Below, piece by piece: positions 7,870 through 12,827 of a stretch of DNA of 12,827 nucleotides. The notes beneath the pieces were generated by a model, which saw only the letters and a list, made by a program, of their open reading frames with translations, had not been told where the DNA came from and made no database searches. This stretch comes from Thermoplasmata archaeon (lineage in GTDB: Archaea > Thermoplasmatota > Thermoplasmata > Lutacidiplasmatales > UBA184). The DNA lies in NCBI GenBank assembly GCA_030044475.1, contig JASHVP010000102.1, positions 1-12,827 of the forward strand, given 5' to 3'. Position 1 is the stretch's first letter; every line of letters starts with the position of its first letter. Both the position numbers and the translations under genes were made by a program.

Positions 7870-9015
7870 CTACCGGTCGACCTCCCCGACGCAGACGTCG
7901 ACGCTGCCCATGATCGGCGGGATGTCGGCAACGTGGTAGCCGACCAGGTACTGGCGCGCCGCGCTGATGTTCGCGAAGACGGGCGAACGGAACTTGACGC
8001 GATACGGGTGCTCGCCGCCCTCGTTCACGACGTACGCCTGGGCCTCCCCGTGCGGCTCCTCGACCGAGGAGAAGCCGACGCCCTTCGGGAAGTTCCGCTT
8101 CAGCAGGTACCCCTCGGCGCCGACCGGCGCGTACGGGGCGCCGAGCCATCGCGGCAGCTGCTCGGCCATCACGGGGCCCGGGTGGCGGTCGAGCCAGTCG
8201 ACCACCTGACGCAGGATCCGTACCGACTGCCGCAACTCCTCCATGCGGACGAGGTAGCGCGCCGTGACGTCGGCGCCGTCCGCGACCGCGACGTCGAAGT
8301 CGAGCTGCGGGTAGACCGCGTACGGCCGGTCCCGGCGCAGGTCCCGCTTCATGCCCGCGGCCCGGAGCATCGGGCCCGTGACCCCATGGGCGACGCAGTC
8401 GGCGGCCTTCAGGGTCCCCAGGTCGTCGCACCGCTTCCGGAAGATCGTGGACCCGAGACAGAGCTGATCGTACTCCTCGTAGCGCTGGGTCAGCCAGTCG
8501 AGGACCTGCCGGGCCCGGTCGGTGAATCCGGGCGGGAGGTCGCTCCGGACCCCACCGACCCGCATGTACTCGTACGTCATCCGGGCCCCCGTGTAGCTCT
8601 GGAACAGGTCGAGGACGAGGTCCCGGTCGCGCATCCCGTAGAGGAACGGGCTCATCAGCCCCAGGTCCTGGACGAACGCCGCATACCACATGATGTGCGA
8701 GCCGATCCGCTGGAACTCGTCGCACAGGACGCGGAGGTACTCGGCCCGCTCGGGCGGCTGGATATGGAGCGCTCCCTCCGAGGCGAGGATGTAGAGGTGC
8801 TCCCACGCGAACCCCGCGACGTAGCAGCACCGGTCCATCAGGGTGACGACCTCGTTGTAGTGCCGGTCCTCGCTGATCTTCTCGATCCCCCGGTGCAGGT
8901 ACCCCATCTCGGGGTCGACGTCGAGGATCATCTCGCCGTCGATCTTGACGCGGAGATTCCAGAGGCCGTGCGTCATGGGGTGCTGGGGCCCCATGTTGAT
9001 CCACATCTCAGACAT
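7870..9015 (-). CDS. nuoD: NADH-quinone oxidoreductase (complex I) subunit D (49-kDa type)
   Basis: NuoD is a hydrophilic subunit that forms the quinone-reduction site with NuoB. It descends from the large subunit of NiFe hydrogenases. The protein has 381 residues. Seen are the N-terminal loop MGPQHPMTHG with His12 and His16 (His16 at the place of the quinone-contacting His), GYLHRGIEK (38-46), Tyr65 at the position of the quinone-binding Tyr, RDRDLVLDLFQSYTGARM (129-146), GGVRSDLPPG (154-163) and the C-terminal GSVDVCVGEVDR. The paired N- and C-terminal CxxC nickel ligands of hydrogenases are absent, so it is a complex I and not a hydrogenase subunit. Cys63-Cys64 immediately before Tyr65 look unusual. 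ATG at 9015 overlaps nuoC by 8 bases, with GGAGGTC at 9026-9032. Confidence 0.97.
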   Translation of the reverse strand: MSEMWINMGPQHPMTHGLWNLRVKIDGEMILDVDPEMGYLHRGIEKISEDRHYNEVVTLMDRCCYVAGFAWEHLYILASEGALHIQPPERAEYLRVLCDEFQRIGSHIMWYAAFVQDLGLMSPFLYGMRDRDLVLDLFQSYTGARMTYEYMRVGGVRSDLPPGFTDRARQVLDWLTQRYEEYDQLCLGSTIFRKRCDDLGTLKAADCVAHGVTGPMLRAAGMKRDLRRDRPYAVYPQLDFDVAVADGADVTARYLVRMEELRQSVRILRQVVDWLDRHPGPVMAEQLPRWLGAPYAPVGAEGYLLKRNFPKGVGFSSVEEPHGEAQAYVVNEGGEHPYRVKFRSPVFANISAARQYLVGYHVADIPPIMGSVDVCVGEVDR

Positions 9016-9484
9016 GGCGGGTCTTGACCTCCAGTTCCTCGGGCTCGTGCAGCTTGAACGACCGGAGGAGCGGATGGAAGGCGTACCCGTCCGGGGTCAG
9101 GAGGTGGCGCAGGTCCGGGTGGTGGTCGAACAGGACGTCGACCATCTCCCACGCCTCCCGCTCGTGCCAGTTCGCGCTCGGCCAGACCCCCGACGCCGTC
9201 TCGATCCGCGCGTCGTCGGCGGGCACGTCGGCGGAGAGCAGCACGTACTCGGTCCGCTCGTCGCTCCAGAGGACGTAGAAGACCTCCCGATGGTCGACCC
9301 AGTCGATCGCCCCGACCATCGACAGGTGGCGGTAGGCGAGGTCGTCCCGCATCGTGCGGAACAGGTCGAGGGCCCCGTCCCGCCGGAACCGGACCCGCCC
9401 GGCGGTCCGCGCGAACGGCTCGACGGTGAGGAGTCGGTCGCCGAGCTTCGGCCGGAGCGCCGCCTCGAGGTCGGCCGGTTGCAC
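9008..9484 (-). CDS. nuoC: NADH-quinone oxidoreductase (complex I) subunit C (30-kDa type)
   Basis: NuoC is a soluble structural subunit of the connecting module that packs against NuoD and NuoB; it holds no cofactor. The 158-residue product contains the 30-kDa-subunit signature at 107-144: HEREAWEMVDVLFDHHPDLR then LLTPDGYAFHPLLRSFKL. This matches the family ERExxDmfGixFxgHPDLxRxL pattern, though the usual Gly after the aromatic is Asp here. The start codon is GTG at 9484, supported by GGAGG at 9491-9495 with a 6-base spacer. A 34-base gap separates it from nuoB, the largest in the operon. Its end overlaps the start of nuoD, but the two are separate genes, unlike the fused nuoCD of several bacteria and haloarchaea. 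Confidence 0.95.
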   Translation of the reverse strand: MQPADLEAALRPKLGDRLLTVEPFARTAGRVRFRRDGALDLFRTMRDDLAYRHLSMVGAIDWVDHREVFYVLWSDERTEYVLLSADVPADDARIETASGVWPSANWHEREAWEMVDVLFDHHPDLRHLLTPDGYAFHPLLRSFKLHEPEELEVKTRHV

Positions 9485-9518
9485 GTCCCCCCTCCCGGTG
9501 CCGTCGGCCGCCCGCCGG

Positions 9519-10127
9519 CTACTCCTTGCGCTCCCGGATGAGGTCTTCCAGTCGGAGGATCCCGTCGAGCATCGCCTCGGGCCGGGGGGGGCAGCCGGCG
9601 ATGTACACGTCGACCGGCACCAGCTTGTCGACGCCCGGGACGACCGAGTACGCCGTGCGGAACGGTCCGCCCCCGGTCGCGCAGTTCCCCATCGCGATCA
9701 CCCACTTCGGCTCGGGCATCTGCTCGTACAGCGTGATCAGCTTGTGCGCGACCTTCCAGGTCACCGTTCCGTTCACGATCATCAGGTCGCACTGCCGAGG
9801 CGACGAGCGGGGGACGACCCCGAACCGCTCCGCGTCCCATCGAGCGCCGAACGCCGCCGCGAACTCGATCGCACAGCAGGCGAGTCCCCAGTGGAGCGGG
9901 AAGAGCGAATTGCGTCCCGCCCAGTTGAAGACCGGTCGCACCACCTTCTCCTGGCCGCGCTCCGCGATCATCGCGGAGAGCGCTTCCTTCGCGGCGGGGA
10001 CGAACTGCTGGGCCCGAAGGGCCTCGATCTCGACGAACGGGACGGCGGGCTCGCTCGCCATCGGCAACGCGGCCCCCGGGGCACTCGGAGCCACCGCGGG
10101 ACGGGCGGGAGCGGCCGGCCCGCTCAC
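9519..10127 (-). CDS. nuoB: NADH-quinone oxidoreductase (complex I) subunit B, terminal 4Fe-4S (N2) subunit
   Basis: NuoB (PSST type) binds cluster N2, the last iron-sulfur centre before quinone. Counting from GTG at 10127 the protein has 202 residues. The four ligands are visible: the tandem Cys84-Cys85 in HWGLACCAIEF, Cys149 in AMGNCATGGGPF and Cys179 in IAGCPPRPEAML. The frame stays open upstream to 10250, but that part runs over nuoA in another frame. GTG at 10127 overlaps the nuoA stop as GTGA and has GAGGTG at 10134-10139, 6 bases upstream, so I take it as the start. It adds a Pro/Ala-rich leader of 22 residues. The ATG at 10061 would remove that leader but has no ribosome binding site. 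Confidence 0.96.
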   Translation of the reverse strand: MSGPAAPARPAVAPSAPGAALPMASEPAVPFVEIEALRAQQFVPAAKEALSAMIAERGQEKVVRPVFNWAGRNSLFPLHWGLACCAIEFAAAFGARWDAERFGVVPRSSPRQCDLMIVNGTVTWKVAHKLITLYEQMPEPKWVIAMGNCATGGGPFRTAYSVVPGVDKLVPVDVYIAGCPPRPEAMLDGILRLEDLIRERKE

Positions 10128-10489
10128 ACCACCCACCTCTTCTCGCCGCTGAGCGCGTAGTAGATCCCGGTGATCGCGAGCGCGGTGAAGCCGACCGCGA
10201 TGAACACGGGGTACCACGCAGAGTTCGCGCCGCGGAACGTCAGGGCCCACAACGCCAGGAGGAAGCCCAGGATGTCGACCGCGACGAACACGATGGCAAA
10301 GGTGTAGTGTTGGGTGGGGAAATCGATCTGCGCCTCACCTTCCGGCTCCTCCCCGCACTCGTAGGTCGTCCGCTGCAGGTACGACTGGCGCCGCTTCGCC
10401 CCCAGCACGTGGTTCGCGACGATCGATCCGCCGCCGAACAGGGCCGCGATCACGGCGAAGACCAGGAAGGTGGTGACCCCGGCTTCCAT
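10124..10489 (-). CDS. nuoA: NADH-quinone oxidoreductase (complex I) subunit A
   Basis: NuoA is a small three-helix membrane subunit. Its first loop, near the quinone entrance, is highly conserved. The protein has 121 residues, with helices at about 5-28, 61-83 and 92-113. The loop signature YECGEEPEGEAQIDF (43-57) includes the conserved YECG with Cys45. In helix 2 the family pattern FDxExxFLxPWA reads VDILGFLLALWA: Asp72 is kept, but the usual Glu is Leu74 and the Pro is missing. ATG at 10489 is preceded by GAGGT (10497-10501) at 7 bases and by a TATA box further upstream. It is the first gene of the operon; a GTGA overlap couples it to nuoB. Confidence 0.96.
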   Translation of the reverse strand: MEAGVTTFLVFAVIAALFGGGSIVANHVLGAKRRQSYLQRTTYECGEEPEGEAQIDFPTQHYTFAIVFVAVDILGFLLALWALTFRGANSAWYPVFIAVGFTALAITGIYYALSGEKRWVV

Positions 10490-10496
10490 CGTCTCT

Positions 10497-10501
10497 ACCT
10501 C
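10497..10501 (-). promoter_or_regulatory. Shine-Dalgarno sequence of nuoA
   Basis: GAGGT on the minus strand ends 7 bases before the nuoA ATG at 10489. It fixes the start of the first gene and shows that the nuo mRNA has a leader, unlike the likely leaderless neighbours. Confidence 0.7.
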
Positions 10502-10536
10502 ACGCTCACCAATGACGTACTTCCGACCCCCCGGCG

Positions 10537-10544
10537 TTATTTAA
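10537..10544 (-). promoter_or_regulatory. TATA box of the nuo operon promoter
   Basis: On the minus strand the sequence reads GAGGTTAAATAACGCC, with TTAAATAA at 10544-10537. It is the only A/T-rich octamer in a very GC-rich region, and it sits in the only intergenic space ahead of nuoA. An archaeal transcription start about 25 bases downstream would fall near 10513-10516 and give a leader of about 25 bases that includes the GAGGT ribosome binding site. The purine-rich GAGG just upstream could be part of the BRE. The start site itself is inferred. Confidence 0.75.
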
Positions 10545-10591
10545 CCTCAACTTGACGAGACGGGCTCGCTCGCCGGCCGGCGGGGCGCCCG

Positions 10592-10607
10592 GCGTCCGTC
10601 CGGACGC
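10592..10607. repeat. 6-bp inverted repeat beside the acetyltransferase promoter (possible operator)
   Basis: GCGTCC-gtcc-GGACGC is a perfect inverted repeat with a 4-base spacer. Its last base is the first base of the TATA-like CTTAAG, so a protein bound here would cover the BRE position. The 12-base palindrome CGCCGGCCGGCG (10571-10582) lies just upstream, but could arise by chance in such GC-rich DNA. A regulatory role is inference. Confidence 0.35.
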
Positions 10608-10612
10608 TTAAG
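10607..10612 (+). promoter_or_regulatory. TATA-like element of the tandem acetyltransferase genes
   Basis: CTTAAG within GACGCTTAAGGGG is the only A/T-rich stretch near the start of the plus-strand genes. It lies 23 bases ahead of the GTG start codon at 10636, the spacing expected for a leaderless archaeal mRNA that begins at or next to the start codon. No Shine-Dalgarno sequence is present there, which fits. Confidence 0.5.
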
Positions 10613-10635
10613 GGGGTCGGCCGCTCGCCGGGCCC

Positions 10636-11256
10636 GTGCCCCGCATGGAGTTCGCGCGTCCGATGACCCTGCGCGGGCGCTGGGTCGAGCTCGTCCCGTT
10701 GGACCCGTCGCACGCCGCGGCGTTGCGGGACGCCGCGCGCGACCGCGACGGGCTCCGCTACCTGCTGATCGACCCCGGATTCTTCCGCGGCGACCTGGAG
10801 GGTACGATCGCCGCGGTCCTCGCGCGGCAGGCCGCGGGGCACGTGGTCGCCTTCGCCACGACCCTCCTTCCGGAGCGGCGACCGATCGGGATGACGGGAT
10901 TCCTCGACATCGACCCCGCGACCGAATCCGTACAGATCGGGGGTACGTGGCTCGACTCTCGGTATTGGAGAACCCCCGTGAACACCGAGGCGAAATGGCT
11001 GATGCTCCGGCGGGCGTTCGACCTCGAGGGGGCCCACCGGGTCTGGTTGCAGACCGACGCGCGCAACGCTCGCTCGCAGGCGGCGATCGAGCGGCTCGGG
11101 GCGGTCCGGGAGGCGACCCTGCGGGAAGACCACCTCCTCCCCGACGGCGGGTTCCGCGACTCCGTGCGCTACTCGATCCTCGCGGACGAGTGGCCGGCGA
11201 TTCGGGACCTCCTGCAGGGGAAGCTCGCCCGGCCCTGGACCCCCGGGGCGGGGTGA
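10636..11256 (+). CDS. GNAT family N-acetyltransferase, RimJ/RimL type (copy 1)
   Basis: This 206-residue protein resembles acetyl-CoA-dependent acetyltransferases of the RimJ/RimL group, which acetylate protein N-termini or small amines; its substrate cannot be told. Family features are the N-terminal strand MEFARPMTLRGRWVELVPLD, a central strand pair GMTGFLDIDP and GGTWLDSRYWRTPVNTEAKW (positions 85-121), and the C-terminal LEGAHRVWLQTDARNARSQ then AIERLGAVRE (128-159), the cofactor-binding half of the domain. I chose GTG at 10636 over ATG at 10645 because the paralogue downstream begins with the same MPxMEF, and because a TATA-like element lies 23 bases upstream. The second copy follows after 5 bases and is probably co-transcribed. 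The pair is transcribed away from the nuo operon. Confidence 0.9.
   Translation: MPRMEFARPMTLRGRWVELVPLDPSHAAALRDAARDRDGLRYLLIDPGFFRGDLEGTIAAVLARQAAGHVVAFATTLLPERRPIGMTGFLDIDPATESVQIGGTWLDSRYWRTPVNTEAKWLMLRRAFDLEGAHRVWLQTDARNARSQAAIERLGAVREATLREDHLLPDGGFRDSVRYSILADEWPAIRDLLQGKLARPWTPGAG
11252..11256 (+). promoter_or_regulatory. Shine-Dalgarno sequence of the second acetyltransferase gene
   Basis: GGTGA, in GGGGTGA, includes the TGA stop of copy 1 and lies 5 bases before ATG at 11262. It matches the GGTGA part of the archaeal consensus. It supports ATG at 11262 over the GTG at 11253, which would overlap the stop as GTGA but has no binding site upstream. Confidence 0.6.
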
Positions 11257-11261
11257 CCGCG

Positions 11262-11888
11262 ATGCCGGCGATGGAGTTTCGCCCGCCGGTCGCCCTCGAG
11301 GGCCGATACGTCCGGCTGGACCCGTTGCAGCGCACCGATGCCGCCCCCCTGTTCGCGGCGGGGAAGGACCCCGAGGTCTGGCGGTTCCTCCGCTTCGCCC
11401 CGCCCCGAACGGTCGACGAGATGCAGGGCCTGGTCGACGAATTCCTCGTCGAGCAGGCGCGCGGCGAGCTCCTGCCGCTCACGATCCGGCTGCGCGGAGA
11501 CGGGACGGTCGTGGGCGTCGTCCGGTTCCTGGAGATCCGCCGGCCGGACCGGGCCGTCGAGATCGGCACCTGGATCGGCTCGGCGTGGTGGCGGACGCCG
11601 GTCAACTCGGAGGTGAAGTGGCTGGCCCTGCGGCACGCCTTCGAGACCGAAGGGGCCCACCGGCTCGAGCTCCTGACCGACGTCCGCAATCAGCGGTCGC
11701 AGCGGGCGATCGAGCGGCTCGGGGCGGTCCGCGAGGGGATCCTGCGCGACCACCGGCGCCGCGCCGACGGCGGCTGGCGCTCGTCGATCGTCTACAGCGT
11801 CGTGGCGTCGGAATGGCCGGCGGTGCGCGAGCGACTCGCCGCGGGCCTCGCGCGGCCGTACGATCGGCCGCTCGCCCGGCCGGGTTAA
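11262..11888 (+). CDS. GNAT family N-acetyltransferase, RimJ/RimL type (copy 2)
   Basis: The 208-residue protein is a paralogue of the gene just upstream. The C-terminal halves are closely alike: both have WRTPVNxExKWLxLRxAF, EGAHR, and RNxRSQxAIERLGAVRE, the cofactor-binding part of the domain. The N-terminal and central parts (about 28-95) differ more, which suggests different substrates. In copy 2 the strand reads GTWIGSAWW where copy 1 has GGTWLDSRYW. The start is ATG at 11262, with GGTGA 5 bases upstream and the shared MPxMEF N-terminus. The frame is open back to 10947, but that part overlaps copy 1 out of frame. The stop codon TAA (11886-11888) overlaps that of the convergent crotonase gene. 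Substrate and regulation are unknown. Confidence 0.9.
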   Translation: MPAMEFRPPVALEGRYVRLDPLQRTDAAPLFAAGKDPEVWRFLRFAPPRTVDEMQGLVDEFLVEQARGELLPLTIRLRGDGTVVGVVRFLEIRRPDRAVEIGTWIGSAWWRTPVNSEVKWLALRHAFETEGAHRLELLTDVRNQRSQRAIERLGAVREGILRDHRRRADGGWRSSIVYSVVASEWPAVRERLAAGLARPYDRPLARPG

Positions 11889-12670
11889 GCGAACCTCGGC
11901 GGCCGCTTCTCGCGGAACGCCCGGATCCCTTCCGGCAGTTCGGGACCGCGGGCCGCTTCGACGGCGCCCCGACGTTCGAGCATCATCTGGCTTTCGAGGC
12001 TGCCGTGGAACGCGCTCTGGAGGAGATGCTTGGTCCAGCCGTAGGCGAACGTCGGCCCCTCGGCGAGTTCCGCGGCCCGCGCCGCCGTCCGGCCGCGCAA
12101 CTCCGCCGCGGGGACGACCTCGTGCACGAGCCCGAGCTCCTTCGCCCGGGCGGCCGAGAGACGGGCCCGGGTGAACAACAGCTCCTGGGCGAGACCGAGC
12201 CCGAGGTAGTGGGGGAGGAAGTACGTCAGCCCGCCGTCCGGGACGGCCCCGAGGGACGGGAACGCCGGTACGAGCACCGCCTCCTCGGCGGCGATCCGCC
12301 AGTCGGCCGCGAGGGCGAGCGACAGGCCGCCGCCGGCGGCGACGCCGGGGAGGGACGCGAGCACCGGCTTCCTCATCGCGACGATCTCCCGGACCGAGAG
12401 CTCCTGCTCGGCGGTCAGTTCGTGGAACAGGCGGGGCAGCTGTCCGTTCGCCCGCCACTCCTCCATCGTCGCGACGTCGCCCCCCGCGCTGAACGCCCGC
12501 CCCTCGCCGGTGAGCACGACGGCCCGGACCCCGGGGTCGATCGCCGCCGCCTGGAGCTCCGCTCGGACCGCCCGGAACGTCGGCACGTCGAGCGCGTTCA
12601 GGCGGTCCGGGCGCGCGAGGCGGATCTCGACGACCGGACCGTCCCGGGCGACGACGACGGAGTCGCTCAT
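11885..12670 (-). CDS. Enoyl-CoA hydratase/isomerase (crotonase) family protein, PaaG-like
   Basis: This 261-residue protein has normal crotonase length. Seen are the N-terminal IRLARPDRLNALD, the first oxyanion-hole segment GRAFSAGGD (58-65), the second one GVAAGGGLSLALAADW (109-124) and the C-terminal EGIRAFREKRPPRF. Crotonases act on acyl-CoA thioesters, in fatty acid or aromatic degradation. The two glutamates of classical enoyl-CoA hydratase (Glu144 and Glu164 in the rat enzyme) are not at the aligned places: Ser117 and Phe138 occur there. The motif LGAVPDGGLTYFLP with Asp145 resembles the PaaG/isomerase group, so isomerase activity is likelier than simple hydration. The start ATG at 12670 has a possible TATA element 25 bases upstream and no Shine-Dalgarno sequence. 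Other crotonase activities cannot be excluded. Confidence 0.93.
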   Translation of the reverse strand: MSDSVVVARDGPVVEIRLARPDRLNALDVPTFRAVRAELQAAAIDPGVRAVVLTGEGRAFSAGGDVATMEEWRANGQLPRLFHELTAEQELSVREIVAMRKPVLASLPGVAAGGGLSLALAADWRIAAEEAVLVPAFPSLGAVPDGGLTYFLPHYLGLGLAQELLFTRARLSAARAKELGLVHEVVPAAELRGRTAARAAELAEGPTFAYGWTKHLLQSAFHGSLESQMMLERRGAVEAARGPELPEGIRAFREKRPPRFA

Positions 12671-12695
12671 CGCGGCGCGGGACCCCGCCCGCCCC

Positions 12696-12703
12696 GATAA
12701 TCC
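12696..12703 (-). promoter_or_regulatory. Possible TATA element for a leaderless crotonase mRNA
   Basis: On the minus strand GGATTATC lies 25 bases before the crotonase ATG at 12670 and is the only A/T-rich spot in a GC-rich stretch. The spacing matches leaderless archaeal transcripts. The match to a TATA consensus is modest, so this stays a candidate. Confidence 0.4.
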
Positions 12704-12709
12704 TGTGGG

Positions 12710-12735
12710 CCCGACCTCTTCAGGAGGAGGTCGGG
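12710..12735. repeat. Perfect 9-bp inverted repeat (hairpin) upstream of the crotonase gene
   Basis: CCCGACCTC (12710-12718) and GAGGTCGGG (12727-12735) are exact inverted copies with an 8-base loop. No T-run follows on either strand, so it is not a typical U-tract terminator. It lies just upstream of the crotonase TATA candidate and overlaps the stop codon of the possible gene end at 12720. It may act as an operator or as an RNA hairpin that ends or protects the upstream transcript. Confidence 0.55.
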
Positions 12736-12827
12736 GGCGGCCGACGGCGCGGGTCCGCCGGCGCGGTCGCGGGGCTCGCGGGCGCGTCGTTCACGGGCGG
12801 GGGCAGACCGGCCGCCGGGGCCGGCGG
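12720..12827 (-). CDS. Possible C-terminal tail (35 residues) of an upstream minus-strand gene
   Basis: One minus-strand frame is open from the window edge to TGA at 12722-12720. Nearly all its third codon positions are G or C, as in the real genes here. It would encode a Pro/Ala-rich tail (LPPPVNDAPASP, then DPRRRPPPTSS at the end) that looks like a disordered linker with no recognisable domain. A second frame ends as ATGA on the crotonase start codon (TGA 12669-12667), but has more A/T in third positions and is Arg-rich, so it is less likely. The call rests on composition alone. Confidence 0.3.
   Translation of the reverse strand, partial: PPAPAAGLPPPVNDAPASPATAPADPRRRPPPTSS

Noticed and set aside
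7870..9015. NuoD and NuoB as NiFe hydrogenase subunits
   Set aside because: The two CxxC nickel-ligand pairs of the large subunit are missing, and NuoA, J, K, L, M and N are all present, so this is complex I and not a membrane-bound hydrogenase.
10571..10582. 12-base palindrome CGCCGGCCGGCG as an operator
   Set aside because: Purely G/C palindromes are frequent by chance at this base composition; it is mentioned only beside the stronger inverted repeat at 10592-10607.
10547..11689. Minus-strand open frames opposite the acetyltransferases
   Set aside because: Ser/Arg/Pro-rich shadow translations; the plus-strand frames show clear paralogous GNAT domains.
10947..11888. A longer 313-residue version of the second acetyltransferase
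   Set aside because: The additional N-terminus is copy 1 read out of frame. The ATG at 11262 has a Shine-Dalgarno sequence and the shared MPxMEF start.
1..12827. tRNA or rRNA genes, CRISPR arrays, insertion sequences or prophage signs
   Set aside because: No clover-leaf motifs, regularly spaced repeats, transposase-like proteins or long flanking repeats were seen by reading; gene-free space is at most about 150 bases.

Overview
The window looks like a chromosomal piece of a GC-rich archaeon. The evidence is an archaeal-type TATA box upstream of the main operon, a second and a third gene start with TATA-like elements about 25 bases ahead (a leaderless layout), Shine-Dalgarno sequences matching the archaeal GGAGGTGA type inside operons, and a respiratory complex I of the archaeal type without NuoE, NuoF or NuoG. 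The proteins are not strongly acidic and nuoC and nuoD are separate, which argues against a haloarchaeon. A GC-rich Thermoplasmatota lineage is my best guess, but this is inference and not shown by the sequence.

Positions 10489 down to 61 (minus strand) hold a complete, tightly packed complex I operon in the order nuoA-B-C-D-H-I-J-K-L-M-N. Three junctions are GTGA overlaps (A/B, I/J, J/K), C and D overlap by 8 bases, and the others are separated by 1 to 34 bases. The set makes the quinone-side connecting module (B, C, D, I, H) and the membrane proton-pumping arm (A, J, K, L, M, N). The NADH dehydrogenase module is absent, so the electron donor is unknown. NuoI is the surprising subunit: it carries four ferredoxin-type 4Fe-4S motifs where two are usual. 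The last 56 bases on the left edge are the start of a further minus-strand gene, an FAD/NAD-binding oxidoreductase, probably in the same transcript.

Positions 10490-10635 are a divergent promoter region. It has a TATA box for nuoA on the minus strand, and a TATA-like CTTAAG beside a small inverted repeat for the plus-strand genes.

Positions 10636-11888 (plus strand) hold two tandem GNAT acetyltransferases of the RimJ/RimL type that are clearly paralogues. The second converges with a minus-strand PaaG-like crotonase (11885-12670) so closely that the two stop codons overlap within one TTAA. To the right of the crotonase start are a possible leaderless promoter, a perfect 9-bp hairpin and what may be the Pro/Ala-rich C-terminal tail of another minus-strand gene. 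These last genes have no evident functional link to complex I. I saw no tRNA, rRNA, CRISPR array, insertion sequence or attachment site.
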